Source: an uncultured Rikenellaceae bacterium
GTDB lineage: Bacteria; Bacteroidota; Bacteroidia; Bacteroidales; Rikenellaceae
Direction: 5' to 3'
Length of the DNA: 18,645 nucleotides
NCBI GenBank assembly: GCA_947176715.1
Contig: CAMWRR010000006.1
Coordinates: 1 to 18,645, forward strand
Shown: positions 7,095 through 13,543 of the stretch, piece by piece
How positions within the stretch are numbered: position 1 is the stretch's first letter
How the letters are laid out: the number at the start of each line of letters is the position of its first letter
The notes under the pieces: generated by a model
What the model was told of the DNA's origin: nothing
Seen by the model: only the letters and a program-made list of their open reading frames with translations
Database searches by the model: none
Made by a program: the position numbers and the translations under genes

Positions 7095-8435
7095 ATGAAA
7101 ATCTTACGTAACATTCTTATCGCGGCGGTGGCGTTGTTCTCGGCGACGGTCGTCACGTGGGCATCGGAGCCTGCCGTCAGATCGGGCAAAAAGAACGTGC
7201 AACCCGCCAAGAGCGAGCTGTGTGTCCGGTTGGAGGCATTGCCGGGCGTTGTATCGGTGGACAGGATAGCCACGGACCGTTTCGCGGAGCGGTACCGCGT
7301 AAAGGTGACCCAGCCGGTAGACCACAAAGACCCGTCCAAAGGCACATTCACGCAACGTTTCTATGTCTCTCACGCGGGCTTCGACCGCCCCACGCTCATC
7401 GTAGCGGAGGGGTATTCGGCCAAATACGGCGAGGTGGCCCGTCACCGCGAGGAGATATCGGAACGCTTCAATACCAACCAGATAATAGTGGAGCACCGCT
7501 TCTTCGAGGAGTCGACCCCCGACCCCTGCGACTGGACCTACATGACAGGCGAGCAGGAGGCGGCCGATCTGCACGCCGTCAATACGCTCATGCGCACGAT
7601 ATATCCCGGCAAGTGGATATCGTCCGGCATAAGCAAAGGCGGTCAGAACACCATGATATACCGTGCGTTCTATCCCGATGACGTCGATTTCTCCGTGCCT
7701 TACGTAGGCCCCGTGTGCTTCGATGTGGAGGACGGACGTCACGAGCCGTTCATAAGCGAGATAGGCGATGACGACCACAAGGCCAAGACCCGTGCGGTAC
7801 AGCGCGAGGTGCTCCGGCGTCGTGCCGTAATGACACCCATGCTCGAGGCTTTCATCGCCGAAAAGGGTTACGATGCGTCGGTGTTGTCGGCCGACAGTCT
7901 GCTCGACTTCTGCGTGCTCGAATATCCCTTCGCTCTCAACCAGTGGGGTACGCCGGTGGCGGATGTCGACGAGAACACCCCGGACAGCGTGCTGTTCGCC
8001 CATTTCATCAGGGTGTCCGGTCCCGACTACTTCATCGTCCCCTCCACCACGCCGTTCTTCGTGCAGGCGGCGCGCGAGCTCGGATACTACGGCTACGACA
8101 CATCTTACTTGCAGGACATGCTCGTGGTCAAAGATACGCGCGGTTATCTGCACGATCTGTTCCTCCCCGAGGATGCCAAGGATATGGAGTTCGACGATAC
8201 GTTGCATCTGCTCCTCTACCGCTTCCTCAAGGACAACGACCCCAAGATGTTGTTCGTCTACGGCGGTAACGACCCGTGGACGGCGGTAGCTCCCGAGGAT
8301 TATCTCTTCTACGACAAGAAGAACATGCACAAGTTCGTGCAGGCCGGAGGCAGCCATGCCACACGCATAAACACCATGCCCGAGGAGCAGCGCGAGCGTG
8401 CGTGGGCCATACTCGAATCGTGGCTCGAAGAGTAG
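7095..8435 (+). CDS. Secreted S37-type serine aminopeptidase
   Basis: A 446-residue exported protein with signal peptide MKILRNILIAAVALFSATVV...WAS. It resembles the PS-10/S37 peptidase family (tripeptidyl aminopeptidase of Streptomyces; alpha/beta-hydrolase fold). Visible blocks are FTQRFYVSHAGFDRPTLIVA (barrel strands), IIVEHRFFEES, DWTYMTGEQEAADLHAV, and the nucleophile elbow GISKGGQ (Ser180). The candidate acid Asp393 is in YGGNDPW and the candidate base His421 in GGSHATRI. The Arg-His-Phe-Phe-Glu-Glu-Ser stretch and the D-W-x-Y block are shared with S28/S37 peptidases. It likely trims N-terminal peptides in the periplasm or outside the cell. prmA follows after 3 nt. The opposite strand is open over a long distance here, but that is a codon-use shadow. 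Confidence 0.85.
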   Translation: MKILRNILIAAVALFSATVVTWASEPAVRSGKKNVQPAKSELCVRLEALPGVVSVDRIATDRFAERYRVKVTQPVDHKDPSKGTFTQRFYVSHAGFDRPTLIVAEGYSAKYGEVARHREEISERFNTNQIIVEHRFFEESTPDPCDWTYMTGEQEAADLHAVNTLMRTIYPGKWISSGISKGGQNTMIYRAFYPDDVDFSVPYVGPVCFDVEDGRHEPFISEIGDDDHKAKTRAVQREVLRRRAVMTPMLEAFIAEKGYDASVLSADSLLDFCVLEYPFALNQWGTPVADVDENTPDSVLFAHFIRVSGPDYFIVPSTTPFFVQAARELGYYGYDTSYLQDMLVVKDTRGYLHDLFLPEDAKDMEFDDTLHLLLYRFLKDNDPKMLFVYGGNDPWTAVAPEDYLFYDKKNMHKFVQAGGSHATRINTMPEEQRERAWAILESWLEE

Positions 8436-8438
8436 GCT

Positions 8439-9278
8439 ATGAGATACAAGGAGCTTAAAATTACATTTCGCACCGCCCCTACCGAGGAGCGGTGCGATAT
8501 TGCCGTGGCGGAGCTTGCGGAGATAGGCTTCGACAGCTTCTCCTCCGAGGGCGACACCCTGTCGGCATACATATCGTTCGCCGAGTACGACGCTCATGCC
8601 GAGGAGATAGAGGCTTTCCGTAGCGATATAGGTGGCGAGGCCCGCACGGAGCTGTGCGATATGGAGGATATAGACTGGAACAGTGCGTGGGAGGCCGATT
8701 TCACCCCCATAACCGTGAGCGACGATTGCGTGGTCAGGGCGCCGTTTCACCCCGCTCCCGGTGTGGAGTACGACCTTGTGATAATGCCCAAGATGTCGTT
8801 CGGCACGGGGCATCACGCAACCACGTGTCTTATGTTGCGCCACCTTCTGGAGATAGATGCGTCCGGTCTCGATGTGCTCGACATGGGCAGCGGTACCGGT
8901 GTGCTCGCCATACTGGCGGCTAAACGCGGCGCACGTCATGTCGATGCCGTGGATATAGACGAGTGGGCCGCCGAGAATGCGGGTGAGAATGTCGCCGACA
9001 ACGGTGTGGCCGACGTGGTGGATGTGGCCCTCGGCGACGCCTCGTCCATAGGCGGCAGACGCTACGACCTCATACTGGCAAACATAAACCGCAATATACT
9101 GTTGGCCGACATGCCGGCATACGTGGCATCGCTCGCTACGGGCGGCAGGCTGGTCGTAAGCGGTTTTCTCGGCATAGATTGCGACGCTCTCGCAGACAGG
9201 GCCTCGTCGTTAGGCCTAAAGGAGGTGAAGCGTACCGATAGCGACGGGTGGTATTCGATTCTTTTCGAGAAGATATAA
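8439..9278 (+). CDS. prmA: Ribosomal protein L11 methyltransferase
   Basis: PrmA trimethylates lysines and the N-terminus of ribosomal protein L11 in the cytosol, using S-adenosylmethionine. The 279-residue protein has the small N-terminal L11-binding domain (MRYKELKITF onward), the linker block MSFGTGHHATT (119-129), the SAM-binding motif DMGSGTGVLAI (148-158), an acidic residue after the next strand (VDAVDIDEWA) and the catalytic-region block LILANINRNIL. These are standard for PrmA and the length fits the family. It is co-transcribed with the S37 peptidase (3-nt gap), a housekeeping gene behind an exported peptidase with no obvious functional link, and is closed by a terminator at 9304-9331. 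Confidence 0.96.
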   Translation: MRYKELKITFRTAPTEERCDIAVAELAEIGFDSFSSEGDTLSAYISFAEYDAHAEEIEAFRSDIGGEARTELCDMEDIDWNSAWEADFTPITVSDDCVVRAPFHPAPGVEYDLVIMPKMSFGTGHHATTCLMLRHLLEIDASGLDVLDMGSGTGVLAILAAKRGARHVDAVDIDEWAAENAGENVADNGVADVVDVALGDASSIGGRRYDLILANINRNILLADMPAYVASLATGGRLVVSGFLGIDCDALADRASSLGLKEVKRTDSDGWYSILFEKI

Positions 9279-9303
9279 TAGCTGTCGGTAGGTGATGATA
9301 TGT

Positions 9304-9331
9304 AAATAGGGGACAATACGGTCCCCTATTT
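9304..9331. terminator. Terminator between convergent prmA and the CMD-cupin gene
   Basis: AAATAGGGGAC (9304-9314) and GTCCCCTATTT (9321-9331) form a perfect 11-bp stem with loop AATACG. The stem's own A/T ends and the following TCGTTTGG give weak T tracts, so it may serve both converging genes. A second hairpin (9344-9351 with 9364-9371, TCGCACGG/CCGTGCGA) lies between it and the minus-strand stop at 9418. Neither stem extends into a coding end. Confidence 0.75.
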
Positions 9332-9417
9332 CGTTTGGAAATGTCGCACGGTAAAGATGTATGCCGTGCGATTGTCGCGACACTTTCCTAAAACTCAACC
9401 TATGAAAGTCCGAAGCG

Positions 9418-10236
9418 CTATCTGCCGAGTTTGTCGTACTCCTCGTCTGTGACAGGTTCGAGCCACTCGGTGGAGGTGTTCTCGCCGGGAACCTCGAATG
9501 CCAGATGGGCGAACCAGCTGTCGGCAGCGGCGCCGTGCCAGTGTCTGACGCCTGCCGGTACGTGGATGACGGTGCCGGGCAGTATCTCTACCGCGGGTTT
9601 GCCCTCCTGCTGATACCACCCGCGACCGGATACCCCCACGAGCATCTGTCCGCCCCCTTTAGAGGCTCTGTGTACATGCCAGTTGTTGCGGCAACGTGGC
9701 TCGAATGTGACGTTGGCGACATTCACCTGCTCGCGTGAGACGGGGGCGAGATAGCTGTTGCCGGTAAAGTAACGGGCGTATGCGGTGTTGGGCTCGCCTA
9801 CCGGGAATATCATAGTGCGCTGGAATGCGGCTTTGGCATCCTCGCCGACACTGTCTTCGGCCCACACCTCCTTGGCGAGACGAAAAGCCGCCCACGCCTT
9901 GGGCCAGCCGGCATAGAAGCCTATGTGCGTGATTGTCTCGGCTATCTCCGTGCGCGTGATGCCGTTATTCTTTGCCGACCGGAGATGGTGGACCAACGAG
10001 CTGTCGGTGATGCCCTGACTGATAAGGGCGGTGACGGTGATAAGGCTACGGTCGCGCAGACCGAGCTTGTCCGTCCGGTTCCATACTTCGCCGAAGAGAA
10101 CGTCGTCGTTGAGCTGGGCGAATTTAGGCGCGAACTCTCCCAACTGGTCGCGCCCCGCCGTCTGTACTATTTTCTCCTGTGCCATAACGTTGATTGTAAA
10201 GATGCCAGATAGCGTAATTAAAAACAGTTTATTCAT
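9418..10236 (-). CDS. Secreted carboxymuconolactone decarboxylase-like / cupin fusion
   Basis: A 272-residue exported protein starting at MNKLFLITLSGIFTINVMAQ (signal peptide). The longer in-frame frame up to 10389 runs through the promoter and the preceding gene and is rejected. Residues about 30-130 form a carboxymuconolactone-decarboxylase (CMD) domain (FGEVWNRTDKLGLRDRSLIT, LVHHLRSAKNNGITRTEIAE, GFYAGWPKAWAAF) without the CxxC of AhpD peroxidases. Residues about 170-255 form a cupin with metal ligands His187 and His189 (WHVH) and His232 (GTVIHVPAGVRHWHG); the usual glutamate of cupin motif 1 is not at its expected place (Gln197 is nearest). CMD-cupin fusions are known in Bacteroidetes, but their substrate is unknown. 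The protein likely acts in the periplasm. Confidence 0.85.
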   Translation of the reverse strand: MNKLFLITLSGIFTINVMAQEKIVQTAGRDQLGEFAPKFAQLNDDVLFGEVWNRTDKLGLRDRSLITVTALISQGITDSSLVHHLRSAKNNGITRTEIAETITHIGFYAGWPKAWAAFRLAKEVWAEDSVGEDAKAAFQRTMIFPVGEPNTAYARYFTGNSYLAPVSREQVNVANVTFEPRCRNNWHVHRASKGGGQMLVGVSGRGWYQQEGKPAVEILPGTVIHVPAGVRHWHGAAADSWFAHLAFEVPGENTSTEWLEPVTDEEYDKLGR

Positions 10237-10256
10237 GATTCGTGCTTTTAACGATA

Positions 10257-10264
10257 CAAAGTTA
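10257..10264 (-). promoter_or_regulatory. -7 box TAACTTTG for the CMD-cupin gene
   Basis: On the minus strand TAACTTTG matches TAnnTTTG and sits about 21 nt before the ATG at 10236, giving a short leader. It supports the MNKLF start and shows that this gene can be transcribed independently of the lysis-type pair upstream. No clear TTG box is visible. Confidence 0.5.
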
Positions 10265-10289
10265 ACGCACGGCATTAAAAGAGATTTAA

Positions 10290-10766
10290 CTAAAAAAGGG
10301 TATTTCGTACCTTTTTTACGGTTTTCACTATCCAAAATACGACCGCTATTATCATTGCTTCGCCAAGACGCATACGTACTTTCTGCCACGTAGTGGGTCT
10401 GTTGACCTCTACGGTCTCTACGACAGTCTCACGGGTACGGTGCTCTTCGTAACGATCTTTCAGCTCGGCATATATCTTGAACGAATCGGCCTCTACCTTG
10501 GCTGTTAGCACGTTGTCTGTCACCGTGACGACAGGCGGTCTCGTTCTTTTGCCGGTCTCGTAGTCGAGAAGCCGGGATAGCCTCACGCGTCCGAGGCTGT
10601 CGCACTCTACCAACGCACGCAACAGGGAGCTGTCGGGGGCCACCTCTATCACCGTGTCGCGTACCGTATGGCGTACCACTACGCTGTCGCGCACATTATG
10701 CGTCACCGTCCTGACGGGGGCGCACCCGACCATAATGACGGCCGCCGCTATCGACACCCGCTTCAT
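10290..10766 (-). CDS. Lipoprotein with C-terminal membrane segment (u-spanin-like)
   Basis: A 158-residue protein. The start at 10766 overlaps the upstream endolysin stop by 4 nt (ATGA) and opens a lipoprotein signal, MKRVSIAAAVIMVGC, with lipobox cysteine Cys15. The middle is rich in strand-forming repeats of the type xVRDSVVVRHTVRDTVIEV and later ETVVETVEVN. Near the C-terminus is a hydrophobic helix (MIIAVVFWIV) followed by a basic tail KTVKKVRNTLF. A lipid anchor in the outer membrane at one end and an inner-membrane helix with a positive cytoplasmic tail at the other is the topology of phage unimolecular spanins, which fuse the two membranes at lysis. The translational coupling to an M15 endolysin supports this. 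Function is inferred from topology and context only; no sequence family was recognised with certainty. Confidence 0.6.
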   Translation of the reverse strand: MKRVSIAAAVIMVGCAPVRTVTHNVRDSVVVRHTVRDTVIEVAPDSSLLRALVECDSLGRVRLSRLLDYETGKRTRPPVVTVTDNVLTAKVEADSFKIYAELKDRYEEHRTRETVVETVEVNRPTTWQKVRMRLGEAMIIAVVFWIVKTVKKVRNTLF

Positions 10767-11230
10767 AACGCCAGATAACACGTCTTACCGCCGCGCCTTA
10801 CCGAGCGCAACACCTGACCTCTGTTGCCCGATGCCCTGAGCGATACGTGTATCCAGTCGGGCGAACGGTCGTCGCCGAACTCCCATATCAGCTGGTCGAA
10901 CTCGAGACGCTCTCTCACGTAATCGAAAAGCTCCCTGTTGGTGCATCCGCCGTGTACGTCGGCGTCTATGTCGATGGCTTCGCCGACGGTGTGTTGCGAC
11001 GAGGAGCTGCCGCCCACGGCACGGTTGATGACGGCGGAGCGATAAAATGACGTTACCGCCAACGGCCCCTTGGCAACCTCGCGTCTCAACGGCTCGAATA
11101 TAGCCGCCGCCACTCTTCTCATGTTGGCTATATGGCTGCCGGAGGGTGTGTTGTCCAACCCCAGCTTTTCGGCGGTACGGCTTCTGACAGCCTCGCTGTA
11201 ATCGATATTCTCGGAAATAAAGACAGACAT
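10763..11230 (-). CDS. M15 family D-Ala-D-Ala peptidase (endolysin-like)
   Basis: A 155-residue protein without a signal peptide. The start MSVFISENIDY at 11230 is preferred over 11248 because phage-type M15 enzymes commonly begin with such a short strand. Zinc ligands are visible: His80 and Asp87 in SSQHTVGEAIDID, and His128 in DWIHVSL; Glu117 (IWEFGD) is near the usual catalytic acid position. FYRSAVINRAVGG is also typical of this family (M15A-like, VanY/endolysin fold). The enzyme would cut the peptide stems of peptidoglycan. The absence of a secretion signal and the coupling to a spanin-like lipoprotein point to a phage lysis origin. No holin, tail or capsid genes are nearby, so this is an isolated cassette. 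Confidence 0.85.
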   Translation of the reverse strand: MSVFISENIDYSEAVRSRTAEKLGLDNTPSGSHIANMRRVAAAIFEPLRREVAKGPLAVTSFYRSAVINRAVGGSSSSQHTVGEAIDIDADVHGGCTNRELFDYVRERLEFDQLIWEFGDDRSPDWIHVSLRASGNRGQVLRSVRRGGKTCYLAL

Positions 11231-11503
11231 AATAAAACTAAATTGCATCGCAAAATAAATCCTCTAACACCCATTTCCCATGAAATTTTCATAACACACG
11301 TTACGATTAGTCTATTATTGCGGAGCACTGCTTATAACCGACTTCGACATGTAGCCATTCTGAACGTGAACGGTCGGTGCACATTCTAATGAACCACGCC
11401 GGAAGCTGCTTAGGTAGGTCGTTATTAAACACCGGCCTTATCATAACCAATATTCTCCCAACAATGCATGAATCAGACAAAAGTCCTCTTTTCAACAACA
11501 AAC
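11231..11503. other. Intergenic region upstream of the endolysin-like gene
   Basis: About 270 nt (320 nt from gene to gene) without a convincing gene. A frame on the minus strand (11307-11522) is open, but it overlaps a terminator and has no support. A one-mismatch -7 box (TTATTTTG on the minus strand, near 11247-11254) could serve the endolysin gene. Nothing else is recognisable. Confidence 0.4.
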
Positions 11504-11535
11504 AAAAAGGCCATAATACCAAACGTATTATGGCC
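11504..11535 (-). terminator. Rho-independent terminator of the small secreted protein gene
   Basis: GGCCATAATAC (11509-11519) and GTATTATGGCC (11525-11535) form a perfect 11-bp stem with a 5-nt loop. Read on the minus strand it is followed by TTTTTGTTTGTTG. It lies 16 nt after the stop codon at 11551. Its stem does not extend into the coding end, in contrast to the terminators at 897-936 and 13474-13520. Confidence 0.85.
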
Positions 11536-11550
11536 CCACAATATAAAACA

Positions 11551-12069
11551 CTATCGTGTCGTCGAAATACGATAAGTATCGTTTACTACAACGTTATTGA
11601 ATACTGTATTTTCAGGAATAGTCACTGTATCTCCTTTTATGCACAGACAAAACATACAAGGCCAACATACCGTCAATCCTACACCGAGACCAACCCCTAA
11701 GGCAACTCCCCGTCGTGATTCTCCTCCTTTATTATATCCGCCCTGTAGACGAATGATTTGCCCATCAACAGATGTAGTATTCAAAAAATTCAATTGAACA
11801 AACGCCGGTTTACCTACACCACGCGCTTTCTTTATATCGGCATCTAACACAACAGGTGTCCCGCGACGAATCAACACTTCAGTACCACTATCATCTTTTA
11901 TATCCGCATCGACAATAGCTTTCACATCAATAGGTGATTTTACATTACTGTATACCTCTGTGGCAAGCCTTATAGGAATGCTCTTGCCATTAGGCAAAAC
12001 ATAAATAGCCTGTGCATTAGCTGTACTGACAGACATAACAATAGCCATAAGCATAAAAATCTTTTTCAT
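11551..12069 (-). CDS. Small secreted protein, AT-rich gene, function unknown
   Basis: A 172-residue protein with signal peptide MKKIFMLMAIVMSVSTANAQ. The mature part has two strand-rich stretches (IPIRLATEVYSN; TEVLIRRGTPVVLDADIKKA), then VQLNFLNTTSVDGQIIRLQGG, a Gly-rich hydrophobic stretch GVALGVGLGVGLTVCWPCMF with three cysteines nearby, and KGDTVTIPENTVFNNVVV. The pattern of a tunable 'rigid value' domain, a glycine-rich hydrophobic segment and then a 'G-x-x-hxIPxxTxF' end recurs in uncharacterised bacterial secreted proteins; no function can be named. Base composition is clearly more AT-rich than its neighbours, which suggests acquisition from elsewhere. It has its own terminator and apparently a long 5' leader (start near 12340) that contains a rod-like structure. 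Confidence 0.8.
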   Translation of the reverse strand: MKKIFMLMAIVMSVSTANAQAIYVLPNGKSIPIRLATEVYSNVKSPIDVKAIVDADIKDDSGTEVLIRRGTPVVLDADIKKARGVGKPAFVQLNFLNTTSVDGQIIRLQGGYNKGGESRRGVALGVGLGVGLTVCWPCMFCLCIKGDTVTIPENTVFNNVVVNDTYRISTTR

Positions 12070-12177
12070 TTTTTAGATTTTGTTAGTTAAACATTTATTA
12101 TCGCATTACCTGTAAATGCCGTTGCCTATAAAATGGCAACCGTTTAACTACAAAAAGAAACGTGGATCATGCTTACA

Positions 12178-12291
12178 GTGAAGTAGGTACGACCAAGCAC
12201 CATTACGAACATAAGCACAACCCACGCCATACGGCGTGAGCATTCAGTGTGCCTACTGTTTGTTCGTTGAAAATTGGTCGTTTTACTTCAC
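12178..12291 (-). ncRNA. Candidate rod-like structured RNA or leader
   Basis: Four nested stems can be drawn: 12178-12196 with 12274-12291 (GTGAAGTA and CGACCAA pair with TTGGTCG and TACTTCAC around a small internal loop); ACGAACA 12205-12211 with TGTTCGT 12261-12267; GCACA 12215-12219 with TGTGC 12248-12252; and CACGCC 12223-12228 with GGCGTG 12233-12238. Together they give a rod of about 114 nt. A consensus -7 box on the minus strand (12346-12353) would start transcription about 50 nt upstream, so it could be the leader of the gene starting at 12069 or a separate small RNA. A T-rich stretch (TTTCTTTTTG on the minus strand, about 12151-12160) follows it. A further small hairpin, GTTGCC/GGCAAC, is at 12121-12140. 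No known RNA family is claimed; the strand is inferred from the promoter. Confidence 0.4.
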
Positions 12292-12299
12292 AAAACAAT

Positions 12300-12995
12300 A
12301 GCCTAAATGCCATCAAAAACGCATCGCCTATCCGACGATACGATGCAAATATATTAATTTATTTTACAATTTTCACTATTTATATAATAACAAGCGACGC
12401 AGATAAACCGGCAAATATAAAGATTCCATAGCAGAGCCTAATGTGAATATGTATTGCAAACCATTTATCTATTATATTTAGCCGACATACTTGCTTAGTG
12501 ATTTCGGGTTAAACAATACTATTTCATGGCAGCACAAGAGCAGGAGCCTGCGGGGGACCGCTTAAGCATGACGTTCTTTCGATTACCGGTGATTATTTAA
12601 GCGGAATAGGTCTATGATTGCCGCAACTTACGCGGGCCTCCGTTGGGGGAGGCTCCGGCCCGCTAATCCCTCGTGCCTCGGGATTTAACGGCGGAATTAT
12701 ATTTGATTGCCTCTCGCTTCGCTCGGGCATGTACGCCTTACGGCGTTCTTTATTAATCGTTGTTAGGTGAGGTTTTATGCTTTGTCTTTTACAGTTGTGT
12801 TTAGTGTAGTTGGATGTTCATCTCGGTTCCGCTTTAGTCTCGTTTGTTTTTGTTGGGTCCGTTTTTGTGTTGCTGTCGTGGGCGCATCCCCTTCGGGGAC
12901 GCGTTAGGGATTTTATAGGTTCGGGGCGTACGGGTAGGAAGTTTTCGTGGAGTTTAGGAAGTACGCGATCTCTGAACGCATGAATTGTCGATTTG
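12300..12995. other. Non-coding stretch: AT-rich segment, then palindrome-dense segment
   Basis: No gene is supported. 12300-12520 is AT-rich. From about 12535 it changes to GC-rich DNA with many small hairpins: GCGGGCC/GGCCCGC at 12632-12663, ACGCC/GGCGT near 12731-12744, and TCCCC/GGGGA near 12886-12899. The words GAGCCTGCGGG and GACCGC near 12545-12563 recur at about 440-453 in copy 1, so this may be a shuffled module of the same repeat family. Confidence 0.5.
12346..12353 (-). promoter_or_regulatory. -7 box TATATTTG upstream of the structured leader
   Basis: A full match to TAnnTTTG on the minus strand. A TTG is present (12369-12367), but only 13 nt away, shorter than the usual spacing. 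Transcription from here would run through the rod-like structure into the small secreted protein gene, a leader of about 270 nt. Confidence 0.5.
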
Positions 12996-13409
12996 TGTGC
13001 GCGAGTTGCGGTTAATGCGCATGTCGTTAAGCTCCAATATTTTTTTCTCGTCTCGCCAGTGGCTTTCTCAACCTCCGTCGAGTTAATCCGTGTAATTATT
13101 GCGGAGCGACACCTCGTGCCGCATGGGTGTCTTTAGCTAATGCGCATACCGCCAGTGCGTCTTATAGCATCTTATCGTCTCGCAAACTTGAAACGTTTTA
13201 TATTCTCTGATCTTTATCCCTAACGCAATGCAAGTGAACCATTTCAAACACACACTCCGCATCACCATCTTTTAACCACGCCGCATAATGAACATGAAGT
13301 GCTTCAAACCCAAGCAATCGGTATTACCTCATATCACGCACTTTAAAAGGGGCTGTGCCCCCTCGTTTTGGATACTTTGTCGAGTGACAAAGTATCTCCC
13401 CCGGAAGGG
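12996..13409 (+). repeat. Interspersed non-coding element, copy 2
   Basis: This region aligns with copy 1: 12996-13187 with 1-250, and 13277-13409 with 659-790. It is shorter because the middle (13188-13276) is much smaller than in copy 1. It contains two TAATGCGCAT words (13013-13022 and 13138-13147), matching those at 18-27 and 201-210. It is followed by a short unmatched piece (13410-13430), then the shared end word GGAGGCACAAA and the mltF fold-back. The orientation relative to the convergent gene is the same as in copy 1. No protein is encoded. Confidence 0.7.
13345..13409 (+). repeat. Highly conserved 65-nt double-hairpin core, copy 2
   Basis: 63 of 65 positions are identical to 726-790. 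The second hairpin pairs 13371-13381 with 13386-13396 around a GAGT loop. Positions 13372 and 13395 are A and T, replacing the G and C of copy 1, so pairing is kept. The first hairpin pairs 13349-13353 with 13357-13361. Confidence 0.75.
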
Positions 13410-13451
13410 TCTCCATGAAATGGCCCGCCGGGAGGCACAAAAACCGTAGGT

Positions 13452-13543
13452 ACACTATCGTCGAAAGTCAGATAAAAAAACAGAGGGGGATTCTTTAACG
13501 GAATCCCCCTCTGTTTTTTTATCTGACTTTCGACCGATAGTGT
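13452..13543. repeat. Long inverted repeat: fold-back copy of the mltF 3' end and terminator
   Basis: The left arm (13452-13493) is the reverse complement of the right arm (13501-13543), with a single missing base and a 7-nt loop TTTAACG. The right arm includes the stop codon and the last seven codons of the gene ending at 13519. The arrangement duplicates that at 854-984: interspersed element, GGAGGCACAAA, inverted gene tail, terminator, gene. Confidence 0.9.
13474..13520. terminator. Bidirectional rho-independent terminator of mltF-like gene
   Basis: A7 (13474-13480), CAGAGGGGGATTC (13481-13493), loop TTTAACG, GAATCCCCCTCTG (13501-13513) and T7 (13514-13520). A perfect 13-bp stem with A/T tracts on both sides; the T tract runs straight into the TAA stop codon of the minus-strand gene. 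Confidence 0.92.

Noticed and set aside
7104..8939. Very long open frame on the minus strand opposite the S37 peptidase and prmA
   Set aside because: The plus strand encodes two clear protein families with all motifs; the minus frame is rich in His, Val, Gly and Arg with no recognisable domain and is a shadow of GC-biased codon use.
10290..11230. An intact prophage around the lysis-like pair
   Set aside because: No integrase, capsid, tail, terminase or holin gene is present on either side, and neighbours are chromosomal genes.
11307..11522. 71-codon minus-strand frame upstream of the endolysin-like gene
   Set aside because: It begins inside the terminator of the preceding gene and has no recognisable motif; a degraded phage gene is possible but not supported.
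12249..12431. 60-codon plus-strand frame
   Set aside because: It overlaps the rod-like structure and the minus-strand promoter, and its composition is that of AT-rich intergenic DNA.
12996..13409. Insertion sequence or group II intron
   Set aside because: No transposase or reverse transcriptase frame and no recognisable intron domain V; only a non-coding repeat can be supported.
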